Source: Vitis vinifera
Taxonomy: Eukaryota > Streptophyta > Magnoliopsida > Vitales > Vitaceae
Direction: 5' to 3'
DNA: 64,000 bases
Assembly: GCF_030704535.1 (NCBI RefSeq)
Contig: NC_081807.1
Coordinates: 4,815,001-4,879,000 of the forward strand
The notes beneath the pieces are model-generated. The model worked only from the letters and a program-made list of their open reading frames with translations. It was not told the origin of the DNA and searched no databases. Positions 37,401 to 50,240 of this stretch are shown here, in pieces. Made by a program: the position numbers and the translations under genes. The stretch's first letter is position 1. The number at the start of each line of letters is the position of its first letter.

Positions 37401-39096
37401 CTTCTCTCTTAAACTAGCTTGCTGGCAGTTGAATAGATCAGCCTTTGACAAGAAGGCAAAAGAAAATGGGTCCAATGAGGGAAAAATACGTCCCATGGGG
37501 GTTGTTCGCTTGTACTCTCTCCTTTGGCTTGGACCCTGGGCTCAGAGATAGGAACCGTTAAACATGATCCTAGAGAGAGGGCTTTTTACCTTTTTGGTTT
37601 GTTGAGATTTTATAACCCTCATTTAGATATAGATATACATGCACATGATTTCTTTCTGTCCTGCCCCTGCCTGCTTGGCTGCATCTCGAATATGATATTA
37701 GTCTGGCCTGCACCAGACCTGCATTGCCTGATATTATGTTCAGGGTGGAAAAACTAAAGCTTCAAAAATTATTTCTTAGTCATGCATAGGAAAGCAATCT
37801 TGCAAAACTATGGGAGAGGATGTTCTAGCAATATTTTTTATAATAAAGATACAATTGCATGTTGACCATCTTCACTTTATGCTAGAGAAGTCTCATATTG
37901 ATGTTCATCTTATTTAATTATTTAAGATAATTTAGAGGAAGTAGGAAGAATTTTCTTTACATGGAATTTAATGGCTCCAAAAGCATATGATACAAAATTC
38001 GAAGTTGTCATTTGGTTGATTTTGATGCATAATCTGGATTTTGTTTTTGAGTTTCAGTTCCTGAGATTGAGCAGGGACTTTCAGATGCTGCACATGCAAA
38101 AGTGACTGTCAGCTTCACTCCTCACCTAATGCCAATGGTAGTGGTTACATTCAGATGTATAAAAGTACTTATAATATTGTCATTTGTCTCTTTACTCACA
38201 AAGCAGTTAAACATTATATTCATATTATGGTGTGACAGAGCCGTGGTATGCAATCAACTATATACGTGGAAATGACCCCAGGAGTCACAATTGAGGATTT
38301 GTACAAACAATTAAAGATTGCCTATGAGGTATTTGTTTCATGATGTGACTTTCACACACTGGTTTCACTTTTAGGGGTCTCATTGATTCACAGCCAATGT
38401 TCACAAAGAATAGAGCTTCAAATTCATGACACAGGCACAAACACCCCAGAGAAGCTATCTTATAATTATCTGTCAAGTGATAAATTTGCCTGCATCACCT
38501 GCCATTTAATCTTCTGACCAACAATAATCTTAATTTAGTTAGATTATCGTATAATGCATAAAAGTTCCATTTATTTGTTTATTCTGTATCTCAAGGGGTT
38601 TTATTGGTTTGGGTGATTGATTATTTTGTTTGGCCTGATTAATGTCCTTTCTGAAGGCCCAACGTGAATGGCAGTTGATTAATTGTAGATATCATCTTTG
38701 TATTTCTCCATGAGTCTGATGGTTTAATCATATCCACTGCTCTTTTCAGGACGAAGAATTTGTAATTTTGCTGGAGAAAGGAGTTGTTCCTCATACTCGA
38801 AATGTCCGTGGATCCAATTACTGTCTTCTGAATGTCTTTCCTGATCGAATCCCTGGACGAGCAATTATAGTATCTGTTGTATGTTTAAATTTCCTTTGTT
38901 CATGTTTTAGAATTCCTTCATATTTCTAGTATGAAAGGTTATTAATAATCCTACTATCACTGGCTAAGGTCTCAAATCCTTGCTGCAGATTGATAATCTT
39001 GTGAAGGGAGCTTCTGGTCAAGCCTTGCAGAATCTTAATGTGATGATGGGATTGCCGGAGAATACAGGACTTCTCTACCAGCCATTGTTTCCATAA
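31472..39096 (+). CDS. AGPR: N-acetyl-gamma-glutamyl-phosphate reductase, plastid type, 398 aa
   Basis: Coding exons: 31472-31525, 32169-32324, 32579-32686, 33912-33998, 34115-34165, 34288-34359, 35173-35292, 36403-36463, 36572-36652, 38058-38137, 38239-38328, 38750-38878 and 38989-39096, giving 398 codons. The enzyme (argC type) reduces N-acetylglutamyl phosphate to the semialdehyde with NADPH, the third step of arginine and ornithine synthesis in plastids. Residues 1-54 are Ser/Lys-rich without acidic clusters, as in a transit peptide. The NADPH loop GASGYTG is at 62-68. The catalytic Cys202 lies in NPGCYPT. SGVSGAGRGAKE, HRHG and [12 protein letters not shown] follow in the expected order. 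Length fits the family. The gene is intact. Intron 1 contains a tandem duplication, and a further intron interrupts the 3' UTR. Confidence 0.95.
31690..32203 (+). repeat. ~255-bp tandem duplication across intron 1 and exon 2
   Basis: The word GGAAGTAAAATAG occurs at 31721 and again at 31976, and AGTGAAAC...CAAATGGAAGGAAGCT occurs at 31911 and at 32169. The spacing is 255-258 bp throughout, including CCTGAGTTTT and CTAACTGAAA words between them. The second copy carries the real exon 2 acceptor (TTGCAG); in the first copy the matching place reads TTGTTG, so the copied exon start is silent. Confidence 0.8.
32405..32522. mobile_element. Hairpin MITE in reductase intron 2
   Basis: The left arm TTTGGTAGTGATTCTGGAAA and right arm TTTTCAGAATCACTGCCAA are near-perfect inverses enclosing a short AT-rich loop. 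It belongs to the family described at 7684 and is its cleanest copy in the window. Confidence 0.75.
34591..34655. repeat. TTA/TTG microsatellite
   Basis: Runs of TTA and then TTG triplets in intron 6 of the reductase gene. No function is suggested. Confidence 0.8.
35665..35745 (+). mobile_element. Short LINE-tail-like insertion with direct repeats
   Basis: TATCAACACACCCAAAAAGC (35665) and TATCAAGATACACCAAAAAG (35725) are near-identical direct repeats around about 40 bp that end in TTTGCCTATAAAAAAAA, the form of a plant LINE 3' end. It lies in reductase intron 7. Confidence 0.35.
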
Positions 39097-39114
39097 GATA
39101 CTCTACCTTAAAGG

Positions 39115-39559
39115 GTAAGCATTCAAGTCTGAACTTAAACAAAGCTTATTGAATAAGAAATCCTTTTCTACCACTCTACTTGATCTAGGCTTTGTGTCCA
39201 TGTTGAGCACAGACCACCGAGTTTTTTCTTTCTGCTGTCTCCACCTTTTGGCCTTCCTTGTAGCCCCTCTGACCAGAACCATTTTGCATAATTGATGTTG
39301 TTCTAACGTGTTGGCTATGCTGTTGTGTTCATTTCAACATGCATCGCTCATTCTTATGGGCAGAGACTAGATTTTGAAATTCCAGAATAATTGTTGAATT
39401 TGAAGAACATAGTCAAAATCAACAAAGTCTGTAGTTGTGCATAACCTTGCAAAGTTCATGTGGAAACCAAAATTTTGAACCTTGCCATGTTCATCTACAA
39501 GGGTTGTAGTTGTGCATAACCTCGCTTCTGCATAACTGATCTACACCGGTTTATTGCAG
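39115..39559 (+). other. Intron in the reductase 3' UTR
   Basis: A donor GTAAGC follows CCTTAAAGG at 39114. An acceptor TTTATTGCAG ends at 39559. The stop codon is 18 nt before the donor, below the distance that usually triggers nonsense-mediated decay in plants. A predicted splice only. Confidence 0.5.
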
Positions 39560-42474
39560 GTAACTTTGGCACGGAATCCGTATCTTGAAGCCACTGCAGT
39601 GGGTTAAAGAGCTTGCAAATGGAAATCCAGTATTGTAGAACATTGTTGGGACATGTATTTATAAATAGTTTTTCCTTTAGAAGCTATATATGCTGTTAAA
39701 CAGTTGATCCTCGAAACAATCTTGGGTGCCAGATCTTCTTGTTAGGGTTGATAAAATAATGGTTCATCTTTGTTAGAATGATTTTTAATTGCAATAAGGA
39801 CTCTGCCTCTCGACTTCCCAGGAACATTTGATTACTTCTTGATCTCTAAACATACATTCATTCACCCATGAGAAAATAATGGCTGATTGTTCGCTTTTTC
39901 ATTTTTCTTAGCTTCTCATTTTCTTACCAAACAAAGGACAGACTGTTTTCAAAAAAATATTAAATGAAAAAAAAAAATTTCTTTGCAACCAAAATCGTCT
40001 TTCCAATGGTCAATGAATATTGTAAAGTTACCAAAATTTAACAAGTTGGTTAATTAATGGGAAGATCTCCTTGGCTGCATTGCTTCTAAGGTTGGTTCAG
40101 CCTTGGGAGGCTTCAAATGGGCAGGGGCTTCAGAACCAATGTTTCTTGAGATACTTCCATGATTGAGAGTGGGAGAGTGTTGAGAGTTTGCTTAGGAGGG
40201 AGGCTTCATGAGAAAAGGGGTCTTATGGAAGAGGAGGATAGATTCGTTGGGGAGAACACTAAATGAGAAGCTGTCTCTTACATCCTTCTACTGTGCTTTC
40301 AAGTCAGGTGAAGTAAAGAGGCTTTTTGATAACTAAATATGGTCTTAAGTGTCACAAGTATGAGGTCTATTCTTAATATTTACGGTGTTTGTGCCATTGA
40401 GGAGTCCTCTAAGTGAGCCTTTACAAAACCATAAAATTGGCAAACAACACAACTTTTTATAGGGAAAAACCCTTTAACTTGCATTAACTCTCAACTAATT
40501 GCTAAAAAATGGCTAAGGTCTTCTTTGAACAACATTTCCTTGGTAAGTTCATATAAAGAGGTATAGTAAAGTAAACTTTGTATATGCACCAACTATACCT
40601 GTCTCTTTAAGTACAAACCTACTAATAGAACCCACATTTTAGGTAGTGGTTCGGCTCATGGCTTTGGCCATTGCCATTTATCCTAACAATTGCATTCCAT
40701 TCTCTTGATTTGCCACTTGGTAGAGCAGTGATCATGCCACATATCTTGTCATTGTAGAGAATTTCTTGGTATATTATATAAAAATTTATGAAATTTACAA
40801 AATTTGAGAAATACAAAAATATTACTTGTATTATTGTTACAAGCATGCTTAGAAACCCTCTAAACCAACCACTTGCTAGCTCCATAAAATGCACAACAAT
40901 TGCACATAAACAATACAAAATTTTAAAGGGAAAAACCTCAAATTTGCATCAAACCTCGAGTAATTATAAGAAAACAACGAAGGTATTTTCAAAACAAGAC
41001 TCCATAATTTTCCTTCTTGATAGATTGATAAAAAAAGGCCTAGCAAAGTTCACTTTTTATAGCACCAAATACAACCATGTTCTAGGAATCACCCACATCT
41101 GGTTCAATGCATGACTTCAATTATTGTCTCCTGTCTTAATAGTTTTCTTCTATACTCAATACCTTTCCCATATTTCAAAGTAGTTGCATTGCTTATTTAT
41201 GCCCATACCATCTCTTTCTTCAACAACTCACGCTTTTGATCATGTCAACTTCCTTAGTCATATTGCACCATTGCATGCCTCCTATCCAATGTGTCGTGTG
41301 TAGCAAGCCTATCAACCCACCATGTATTCCATTTTAGATGCTTTTCATACCAAGTATCATTTCCATGACAACTTAACAACCTCCTACTTAGGCTTCCCCC
41401 AATGTCAATGTCACATTTTTTTGCCTCAATGTGTCTTATTCTTACCATGCCAACAACTTTTGTTTGGTCTTTCACTAATACTAAATGTTGCACCCTATTT
41501 AACCCATGTGTGGTACTCAGTCTACTAATGTATGTATAAATAACTTCATGTGTGTCAAACCCTTTCCTAGCCCACATCCTTATTATAATGTTAACTATGC
41601 AAAACAAGCTTTCTTCTTAGCCTATGATCTACATCAATTGCATTATTGGCATATACATGACAATATTATTGATTCCAAAGCATGTATAGCTTAGGCCTTA
41701 TGTAACAACTGTACCCCATGACATTGTGTTCATGGTTTGTACTAGACTCGTGGTATTTTGCCTAGGATGCATACTAGTAAGACCTTCACCATCAATCTTT
41801 TTCATATATGAGGCTTCATGTCATTCTTTCGGAGTGATATACCTGTTGTCACCTATATTCTATCACCACCCTTGGAAAGAGTCACCCCAACCTCTCTTAA
41901 AATGTTTTTGAAGGTTCTCTCATTGTGACAGGAGAAGACATTAAAGGTGTTTCCACACACCCTAATGAATTTTATTTAATTATAGAAAATTTCAACTTGT
42001 AACATCTTACACTTTAATTTTTATTGAGTTTAGATGTCCATAGGATACTTCACGTGTGTGTGTGTGTACATGATGTCATCACCATGTGTTACCATCTTTC
42101 ATATTGTCACTAAGCCAACACCTAGCACTAATAGCACTCGTACCCGTACATTGATGTGATACTTAGCCTCACAAGTATATTTGATTTTCTAAGACACGTT
42201 ATTTTGCATGCCATAGATACTCACGAGTGCAATGTGTCCCCGCATAAGGCTTGGCCTCATATTGACACAAGCAAAGTGATGCCAATTACTATTTTTAGCA
42301 TTATTTTTATTATTAGCTTGGTAAGAAGATTGGATGTCAATAATAAATAAGGGTCGCCTTATATTATGTTCCGTTACCCTTTTCCATGGAAACAGTGTAA
42401 ACATGATAGAATAGATGTATTACTTAAAAAATTTCTATTTTTACCTCTTATGGAACAACTTTCATGTCCGCATA

Positions 42475-42541
<67 letters not shown>

Positions 42542-43543
42542 AAATTAGATAATGACTCAACTATTATGTATGTAATAATACCTTCAAATTAATTTTTTTT
42601 TATAAAAAACTTTTTTAGGCAACTTAACAAAATAATGAAGACATAAATATTATTGGATTGTGAAATCTTAATTAGTTTTGTTGCGCTTCACTTAGGATAC
42701 CAGGGATTGAGATGCTCGATCAACTTGTGGGGGTTGAAGGGGGCAACGTCCCTTGGAGATTTTTTTTATGAGATGAATGACGAGTTTACCCTTATTATAT
42801 ATTTAGCGCTTTTATATTTTAAAATTTATTTTTTTGATATAGGACTACAATTGGGAGATGTTTTCAAGAGTTTCACTATTATAACTCTTCTTATTACTTT
42901 TAATTAGTGGACTGTTGAGTGTTGACGCACTCCATGGATGTAGGGATTGCATTAATATCACATTAAAAATCTTGTATTCTTTTTTATTTTTTTGTTTATG
43001 TGTATACGTGGTTTGGTTAACAATTTTATATTCAAAATAAAATCTTAAAATTTACAAACAAAACAATTAATATTCTTAATTAATGGTATAATTATTTTAA
43101 TTTTCAATTCTATTTACAAATTAGAAATTCACTCTTAATCTCTATTTTATCTCTATTTTTGTAAAAACAAATATTTATTTTAATTGTTGAAGTAAGAGCC
43201 TTCTTACATTAATATTTCTTAACTAATTTGATTTCCTTGAGTAATCAAATCCAAGTTCTCATCTTTCAATTCTCAAATTTTCGTATAGGTTATACAAATT
43301 TAAAAAGAAAAATACAAGTTTTAATTAATTAATTAATTGAAAGGAAAAAAAAAACTTTTAATTAATTAATTGAAAGTACATAATTTGGTGTAGTTTTTTT
43401 AAAATATAAAGAATTATAAAATTTTGTAAAATCAGAAAATAATGAGAGGAGAAACAAACCAAACAAGCCACATTAGTGGGGGATTTTTGAGCTTCACCAC
43501 TTAAACCCTGCGCATCTTATCCTTCGTCCTTGTAGCTCAATCC
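39560..43543. other. Spacer between reductase and the EMB2759-like gene
   Basis: The first ~200 bp are probably the end of the reductase 3' UTR (ATAAATAG at 39660, ATAAAATAAT near 39750). After 39890 no gene is supported. Two diverged copies of a gggaaaaacc-containing segment lie at 40430-40620 and 40875-41100, suggesting an old repeat. Open frames at 41250-41910 show no family features. Confidence 0.4.
42478..42537. repeat. TA microsatellite
   Basis: About 30 TA dinucleotides in a row. Confidence 0.95.
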
Positions 43544-43573
43544 ATGGCGTCCTGGTTCGAACCCATCATCTGA
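43544..43573 (+). promoter_or_regulatory. Upstream frame in the EMB2759-like leader
   Basis: ATG at 43544 in strong context (TCCATGGC) opens a nine-codon frame, MASWFEPII, ending with TGA at 43573. The main ATG at 43613 has a weaker context (CAAATGTC). If both are in the mRNA, the short frame should lower translation of the main protein. The leader start is not known from sequence. Confidence 0.4.
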
Positions 43574-43612
43574 ATTACCCTTTTCTTCAAAAAGCTTTCA
43601 TCTTTCTCACAA

Positions 43613-45890
43613 ATGTCGTCTACGTATCCCACCCACTTCTTTACTGCTTCCACTCCCCGTCGACCTTCCTCTGAAATGTCTCTTGGAACCCATTCTCCTT
43701 TTCTTTCCAAATTCGAGGTATGTTTTTTGTTTTTTGATCTAAATCTGATTTATAAATGCCTGTAAATTTTTCTTTCGAATATCTTGGTTATCTCCAATTT
43801 GGAACTTTTGTTGATTTTGAAGTTTTATTTTCTTTTTATTTTTCTCGCCTGCTTTTGTTATATGAAGCCTTGTTTGGTTGCTGAGAAATGAGAAGAAAAC
43901 CAAAGATTTGTGGGTCTTATTTGGGGATTTTATTGATTTGAAGAGTATATCTTCTTTATGTGTGTTCATTGTGTTTATGTATTTTTCTGTTTGGTTGCTC
44001 AGAAAGGGTAGCAAAAGTAGAGAATTAAACTCTTGAACCTTTTATTTTTGTCTTGTTGGGTTCGGGGTAAATGAAAACCGCGGCTAGATGAATCTAATTA
44101 TAACCATATTAGGCTTAGTTTAGGTGAGTTCTGACATTCTGAATTTTCAATTGCCTGGGAGGTAGGTTGGATTTTTTTTCTTTTTTTTTTCCTTGGTAGA
44201 ATTCATTGCATATTGTGCTATATGGCATTTGTAAGGTATTATGGTTTATGTTCTTCCAAAGAGTGTTAATACATCCATCTTCTGGTCAAATCAATGGGGC
44301 ATGGTGCTTTGGTCCTTCAATAACCATTCTGTAGTTCAATGATTCTCTTCATAAGTATGGTCTTTTGTTTGGATAGAAATATGTTGCATTACTGTTGAAA
44401 CATTTATAATGTTTGTCATGTGTTAGTGAGGAACAAAATAATCTATTTTCAACTTTTCATTTTAATTTCTTTCTATACTGAAGTATCTCTTTTAGTTGAC
44501 AAGATTCTCTGTTGTACCAGGGATTGTCATGGTATACAAAGACAAATGGCTGCATTTTAAGTTTTAAACCAAATGGGCAATTTCAGAATGCTAGGTCGAA
44601 TCTCCTGTCAAAAATAAAGGTGACTGCAGGACACTCCGGTGACCCTGAAAAGTTAAATTTGGATGCTATAATTGAGAAGGCAAGAACATTGTGGGATAGT
44701 TCTCCTCAGCCAGTCAAGAGCTTCCCTTGGAACAGAACATTGGAGAATTTTATTCAACTTATCCTTGATCTTACTTTGGCAGTCATCAAATACTTATGTG
44801 CACCATTGCTGGCTGTTTCCTCACTCAGTGAGATGTCCTACTGTGCGAATGAAAAGAAATTATTCCTTGTCCCAATTCCACTACTTATTGGCATTGTTGT
44901 TGCTGGGCTTCTAAAAGATGCTGCCTTGGAGCTATCTCCAGTTCTCAAGGTTGAAATATTTATGTTCCATGAATTATATATTTAGGATGCCTAAGACACT
45001 GTTTGAGTAGTTTATAAATATGATCTACTGAAAACTTCTTGTTAAACATTCAGTGTGAAGTAACATAAGCTGATGCTGAGGAATAGGTGCTCCTGACATT
45101 TAAATACCTGAAATTGACAGAAGTATCCAGAAATTTTGTGAATGTTGCTACATTTCCGCATTTGGTGGATCTCATCTATAATGCTTCATCTGAAAATAAA
45201 CCAACAAAATTAATTGCCACAGATTATTTTTTTCCTGGATCATATATGATCTATATCTGAGGATTCTCATAGAATGTCTAGGTTCATCTTATTTGATGGT
45301 GCAATATTTTGAAAGAGGAGATCATCATGATGAACACTGGAAATGGTGGATTCCTCCCTTCTGAATATAGTCATTATGTTATGTGTACCAAAGTAACTAG
45401 TCTGCCATATATGGACTGTCCATGTAGTATCTCATAGTTATCCTTTCAGTTTTGAGTGTCTTCTTGGATGGTTGTAGAAGCCCATGGGTTCGAGATGTAC
45501 CTTGTTTTGGGTGGGTTGCTCTTGTAGGTTTTTTTTTTTTTTTTCAAGTGCCCTACATTTGATTTGACTGCATACTTCTAAGACCTATCTTTCCATGTAA
45601 AAATGAAAGGAAATTCTTGTTGGATATTCATTTGACTGTAGTTTTACATGTTTGATTTTCAGGATGCAGAAGTTGCCTGGCATCTGATTGCAATTGCGAT
45701 TTTCTTCACATTGCTTAAATTGCCAGGCCCATATTACCCATATTGGGGCCGCATTTTCATTCCACACTTTGCAAATGGGGGATTATTGAGGACTCTGTGG
45801 TCTGTGTTTTTGTGGTATAGAAGGCCCCGTGAAACCCTTCTTCAGCGGAAATCTTTAAATGGCAGTGGTTCTGTGCCAAACACACCCTAA
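43613..45890 (+). CDS. EMB2759: EMB2759-like plastid membrane protein, 253 aa, 3 exons
   Basis: Exons 43613-43717, 44521-44949 and 45663-45890 join in phase. The first 50 residues are Ser/Thr-rich with basic residues and resemble a plastid transit peptide. Three hydrophobic stretches follow: FIQLILDLTLAVIKYLCAPL, then FLVPIPLLIGIVVAGLL, then WHLIAIAIFFTLLKLPGPYY. A conserved-looking PYWGRIFIPHFANGGLLRTL segment comes next and the tail is basic. The order of these segments agrees with my memory of Arabidopsis At5g63050 (EMBRYO DEFECTIVE 2759), a plastid protein of unclear molecular role needed for embryo development. The gene name is from recall and needs a search; the exon structure is firm. 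AATAAA at 45998 may serve polyadenylation. Confidence 0.8.
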
Positions 45891-47348
45891 CTTTATTGGG
45901 ACATCCCTTGCAGCAGGTATTAAAGGCTGTCCCTTGGAGAGAGCGCGTATATGTGTGCATGAATATGTTTCTTTACTTAGGTTTCATGGTTGGCATTAAT
46001 AAATTGGTTTTATTTATAATTCAGATTCTTTGATGAACCAGTTTCTAAGAACATAGCATTTACCAACATATTCTATCTTTTATTAGTATTGTGCGGGTAT
46101 TCATAGACTAGTCTTGCTCCATATTTTGTTAAGAAGATTGTGATGGTATTGATGTTTGTTTTATGTGCTTGCCTCACATCTTGTTCTAGCTGATGATAAT
46201 CTGATGCTTCAAATGACTACATAATAAAGTAGTGTTGACCTATGGTGTCCTCACCTCCACCCCCACACCCACCTGACACCATTACAAATTGTTCATCTTT
46301 TCTTTACTTTGTTAAATAGCTAATTTTTTCCTGTATCGTGCTTCAGAATCTTCAGAACTGAACCTAAAGAACTGAGAGTTGGTTCCCTAATGTAAAATGA
46401 TTGGCATAGTTGTCTCAAGTGGTTGGGATGATGCTTAGTGAGTTGAGTTCCTTGTAGTATCTTACTATCACATGATCCATGGTTTTGTACCTTACATCAA
46501 CCATGGGCAGTGAAGTTATTTAGTAGATTTTTAATAGAGCAATTCCTCTAACATGTTAGTTTCTCAAGTTTGCAAATCACACTGCCAGCCTCCTCCCTCT
46601 CCCTCTCCCTCTTTTTTTGGGTGAATCAGTCAAAAGCTCCTCTTAGTGAAAGAAACTTTTTCAACCATTGCATTAAAATTGCTGCTACCTTGGATTCCCC
46701 TACATGTTCCTAGAAACCTTGGTCAAGATCATATGTATGACCAAACAAGTTTGTCTATTTCAAATTATTTGTTATTCTTCTCTCATGTAGTTTAAGAGCT
46801 TCATGGCATAATAAATCCTTGAGGTTTTCTGACTTGTTACAGGTGATAATTGTTTTTATTGATGAAGGTTGGGGTGATTGGGCAGTCTACACTGCTGATC
46901 GATCCATCACTTGACACAGGAGATGGTGGATACTGATAAGAATTTGAATAATTTAGTGCTTGGGCACCTGGGGAAAACTTGATGAATGCTAGACATGATG
47001 AGCTCTTTTACGCAATTCCTTTTTTTCTTCTTTTTCCTTCTGAGAGTAGAAACTACTAGGGGATTATAAAGCTTTTTGCTGTCAGATAGCATTTCTTTTG
47101 TTGTTATGGTTGTAGTAGACTTGTAGAATACTAAAAGAGTAAATCATTTATAGAGAAACAGAAAGAGAGTTTCTGGTTTCTAAATATTTGATCTTTTTGC
47201 AGACTGTGGATCACATTTATAGTGGGTGGAACTGTGGAAGATGATTGTGTTAAAACTTCTATAATGGTTCATTGTATGGATAATCCAACTGATACAGGCC
47301 GAGTGACTGAGCTTGAGATGATGGAGGGAGAAGAGTATAATTATAGAT
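45891..47348. other. 3' flank and spacer
   Basis: After the 3' UTR (to about 46030) no gene is supported. The frame from 47222 (MGGTVEDDCVKTSIMVHCMD) is the least random-looking, but it has no recognisable domain, no upstream exons that I could join and runs into low-complexity sequence. Confidence 0.4.
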
Positions 47349-47388
47349 TTAAGATTTCCATCTCATATGGGCTAGCTAAGCGAGACGT
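47349..47388. repeat. Isolated 32-bp word shared with 58112
   Basis: A segment centred on TCATATGGGCTAGCTAAGCG is identical here and at 58112-58148, with unrelated sequence on both sides. It may be the outer edge of the segmental duplication that becomes continuous near 48090 and 58290. Confidence 0.6.
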
Positions 47389-48000
47389 GCCTGTCACAGA
47401 AAATATTCTTTTATTTCCTTTTCTATTTCAATATGGCCTTCCATGTTCCTGTGAATGGGTTCGTTTTCTCAAGCCGTTTTCATTGTGTAGCACACGGATG
47501 TCCGTGCTCAAAACCTTTCTCTATTACAAATATATTTTTCACATTTCCTTTTTTGAAAATAGGAAGTTTAGGGATTCTTATGCAAAAGGTTGAGGGATAC
47601 ATGTTCGATAAATGTTCTTAAGTGATAGTCAATTGAACACCGTTTTTAAGAATTGTTTTAGAAGATTGGTTTTTGCGAAATGTTTATAAAAACATTCATA
47701 AACATATCTTAGGAATTTTTCACTTCCTTAAATATTTTAAATGTTGAAAATTATTTTTAAGATCATAAGTTCTTATATTTTATATAGAAATTTTTATTTT
47801 TAAAAATAAAAATAGAAAGTATCATCTAATGTAACCTAAGAATTGTTTCATATTTGATTGTAAATGATTAAGGTCACGTTTGGTTGTTTGAATACGGGTA
47901 AATCATATTATCATTTATTCTATCTCATGTTACTCCATCACAAAAACAATGAGATATGTTATAAAATCTCTTTTATATTATGAGATATGATAATTCTAAG

Positions 48001-48001
<1 letters not shown>

Positions 48002-48058
<57 letters not shown>
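48002..48058. repeat. AT microsatellite
   Basis: About 28 AT dinucleotides, just outside the segmental duplication. Confidence 0.95.
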
Positions 48059-48060
<2 letters not shown>

Positions 48061-48089
48061 TATTGATACTTTATGCAAGATATCTCAAT

Positions 48090-49806
48090 TCTTTAATTTT
48101 ATCTGGATTTTAATAATATCAATTAATTTCAACACTTCTTGTAATGAGTAAAAGATAACTAATCTCACATAATAACATCGAATATAACATCGAAAAATCA
48201 TCTAAGAGTTTCTCAAGAACTCCATAAATATAAAAAATATTATGGGTTGAATGATAGAAAATAAATCCATTAGACCTAAAAAGGAATTGTAAGTAAAATA
48301 TAGTGTATGATTAATGGCTAGTATGTAAAGTGAATGGCTTTCTTGATTCATGAAATTTACTCAGTTGATTTATACATCAACCACTTTTGATTGAATCATA
48401 AGTATGATTTTGTTTATGGTATTGTATCTTTATTATTAATATATATATACCTGATGACTATTGACGTAACATATATGCATATAAATTATGATTTTGTATC
48501 AATAATAAATTGAATTTTGCATATAAATTGTTGTAATATTATGGTTTTCAATAAACTTATATGTTTATCTATTATATAATACTTATAATAATAGTTAAAT
48601 ATTGATTTATCACAAAGTAATGTTTATATGATAATTATATTATCATGTTGGATTTCGTATCATTTATAATGTGTTAGTCACCAAAGTAACCATACTAGGA
48701 AGTTTGATGCACATCCTCTAAAGATGTAAATGATGTTTATTACAAAATTTTAAAATTCATATACTGTAAAGATTGTTAGTCTCCAAAGTGACAAAACTTG
48801 AGTGTTTCATGAATTTCAGATTATGTATGCTATTCAATTACTCATTGCTTATGGATGCTTGCAACATATTTAAGTACTTCTCGAATAACTATATTGAAGC
48901 TCATTAATCATAAGATATTTAAGAATTTACCCAAAGGTAAATTAACCATTTTATAAATAATGAATATGATGAGGTAAATCATATGCTTTAGTTAGACTAT
49001 TTGTACATCCAAAGATTGTAAATGTATTTTTAACATGGACTATAAAGTTATCGGTTAAAAGAAAATATTAAAAGTATCATTATAAGTTATTATATATTAT
49101 AATATCTGTCAAAAAGAGAGTTGCAATATATATGTTGTTTGTTTAAATTATTTATTTGAATCTGGCTATTTTTTTGTTTATAGTTTATCAAGTTTAATCA
49201 TGAAAAGCATGGTATTTTATGTTACAATATTATCTTCAAATTTACTAATTATTTTGCAATATTAAGTTTATTATTGTTTTTTTCTAAATAAAGAATATCC
49301 ATGATTGAAGACTAATTAATATCGTCATGAAATGAGTCCTTCAAAATGATATGACTACAAGACTAAAGATCTTGGGAATAACTGATGAATTTTTGTATTA
49401 TGTAATCTTGTTTTAATATAGACCTCTTCAAATCATTCCTAAACACTATTAAGAGTGAGTGTGATATGATTGAATTAGTCATCCTATTTCTTTGAAAGGA
49501 AGCAAGATTAATTAATGAAAATTGATGATTAAGGCCCACAAGAATTATGAATGAACCAATTAAAAGATGATTCTTATGAAATTATCAAGAATCATAAAAG
49601 GAAACTCAAAATGTTGAGTACAAGTTAAAATTATAAAATACAAGTTAAAAGAACAATTAACTTTTGTTCTATTGTAGGATTAAAATCATATTTAATTAAA
49701 GTTTTCATTTTCTAAGATTGGTTTTAATACCAATGATTATGTTTCCAATGAGATGTAAAATATTTTATATTTTAAAATCATTTTTTATAATATATAACGT
49801 TTCAAG

Positions 49807-49844
<38 letters not shown>

Positions 49845-50042
49845 TTATTTCAAGCCTGCCATGTTTTAACTAAAAAGAAAAATGAAAAATGACTACAGTT
49901 ATGATTTTTTTTTTTTTTAAGGTATATATGTAATGAGATTAAGAAGCACATAGAATTAAAGTATGAAGTTAGTCAATTATGTTTTAAGGTAGTAAATGCT
50001 AGATATAATTGCTACTAAACTCTTTATACATTGGATACTTAT
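48090..50042. repeat. Segmental duplication block A, copy 1
   Basis: Collinear with 58290-60292 over about 2 kb at high identity (TAGACCTAAAAAGGAATT at 48271 and 58411; GCTACTAAACTCTTTATACA at 50011 and 60259). The blocks differ by small indels and by microsatellite length: copy 2 has a long AT-GT tract that copy 1 lacks. Confidence 0.9.
49808..49841. repeat. AT microsatellite
   Basis: About 16 AT dinucleotides; nearly absent at the matching place in block A copy 2 (near 60095). Confidence 0.9.
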
Positions 50043-50240
50043 ATAAAAATTAATACTTTATGCAAGATATCCCAATTCTTTAATTTTATCTAGATTTTAA
50101 TAACATTAATTAATCTCAACACTTTTTAACAACGAGTAAATGATAACTAAACTCACATAAGAACACCAATTATATATAGAAAAATCACCTAAGAGTTTCC
50201 GTAAAACTCCATAAATCTAAAAAAATTACAAGAAAATAAA

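Larger units (their letters stand above)
48070..50240. mobile_element. Possible non-coding LTR-type element with terminal direct repeats
   Basis: About 180 bp at 48070-48255 (ACTTTATGCAAGATATCTCA, TTTAATTTTATCTGG, TTCTCAAGAACTCCATAAAT) is repeated in the same direction at 50052-50235 with small changes. The interior of about 1.8 kb is AT-rich and has no frame of note, with recurring gtcaccaaagt words. The shape suits a large non-autonomous LTR element, but no primer-binding site or short target duplication was recognised. Confidence 0.4.

Noticed and set aside
41254..41694. Overlapping frames on both strands suggesting a gene
   Set aside because: Composition is even on both strands, no splice-consistent extension, no family motif.
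42478..42537. Possible regulatory or origin function of the TA tract
   Set aside because: Plain TA microsatellites are common in plant spacers; nothing else supports a role.
43554..43564. A perfect tRNA B box (GGTTCGAACCC) with an A-box-like TAGCTCAATCC 22 bp upstream
   Set aside because: The spacing is far too short for a tRNA gene and there are no acceptor arms; it also lies in the leader of the EMB2759-like gene.
47222..47593. A 123-codon plus-strand frame as a gene
   Set aside because: No recognisable domain or splice partners, and it runs into sequence shared with the repeat at 58112; kept only as spacer.
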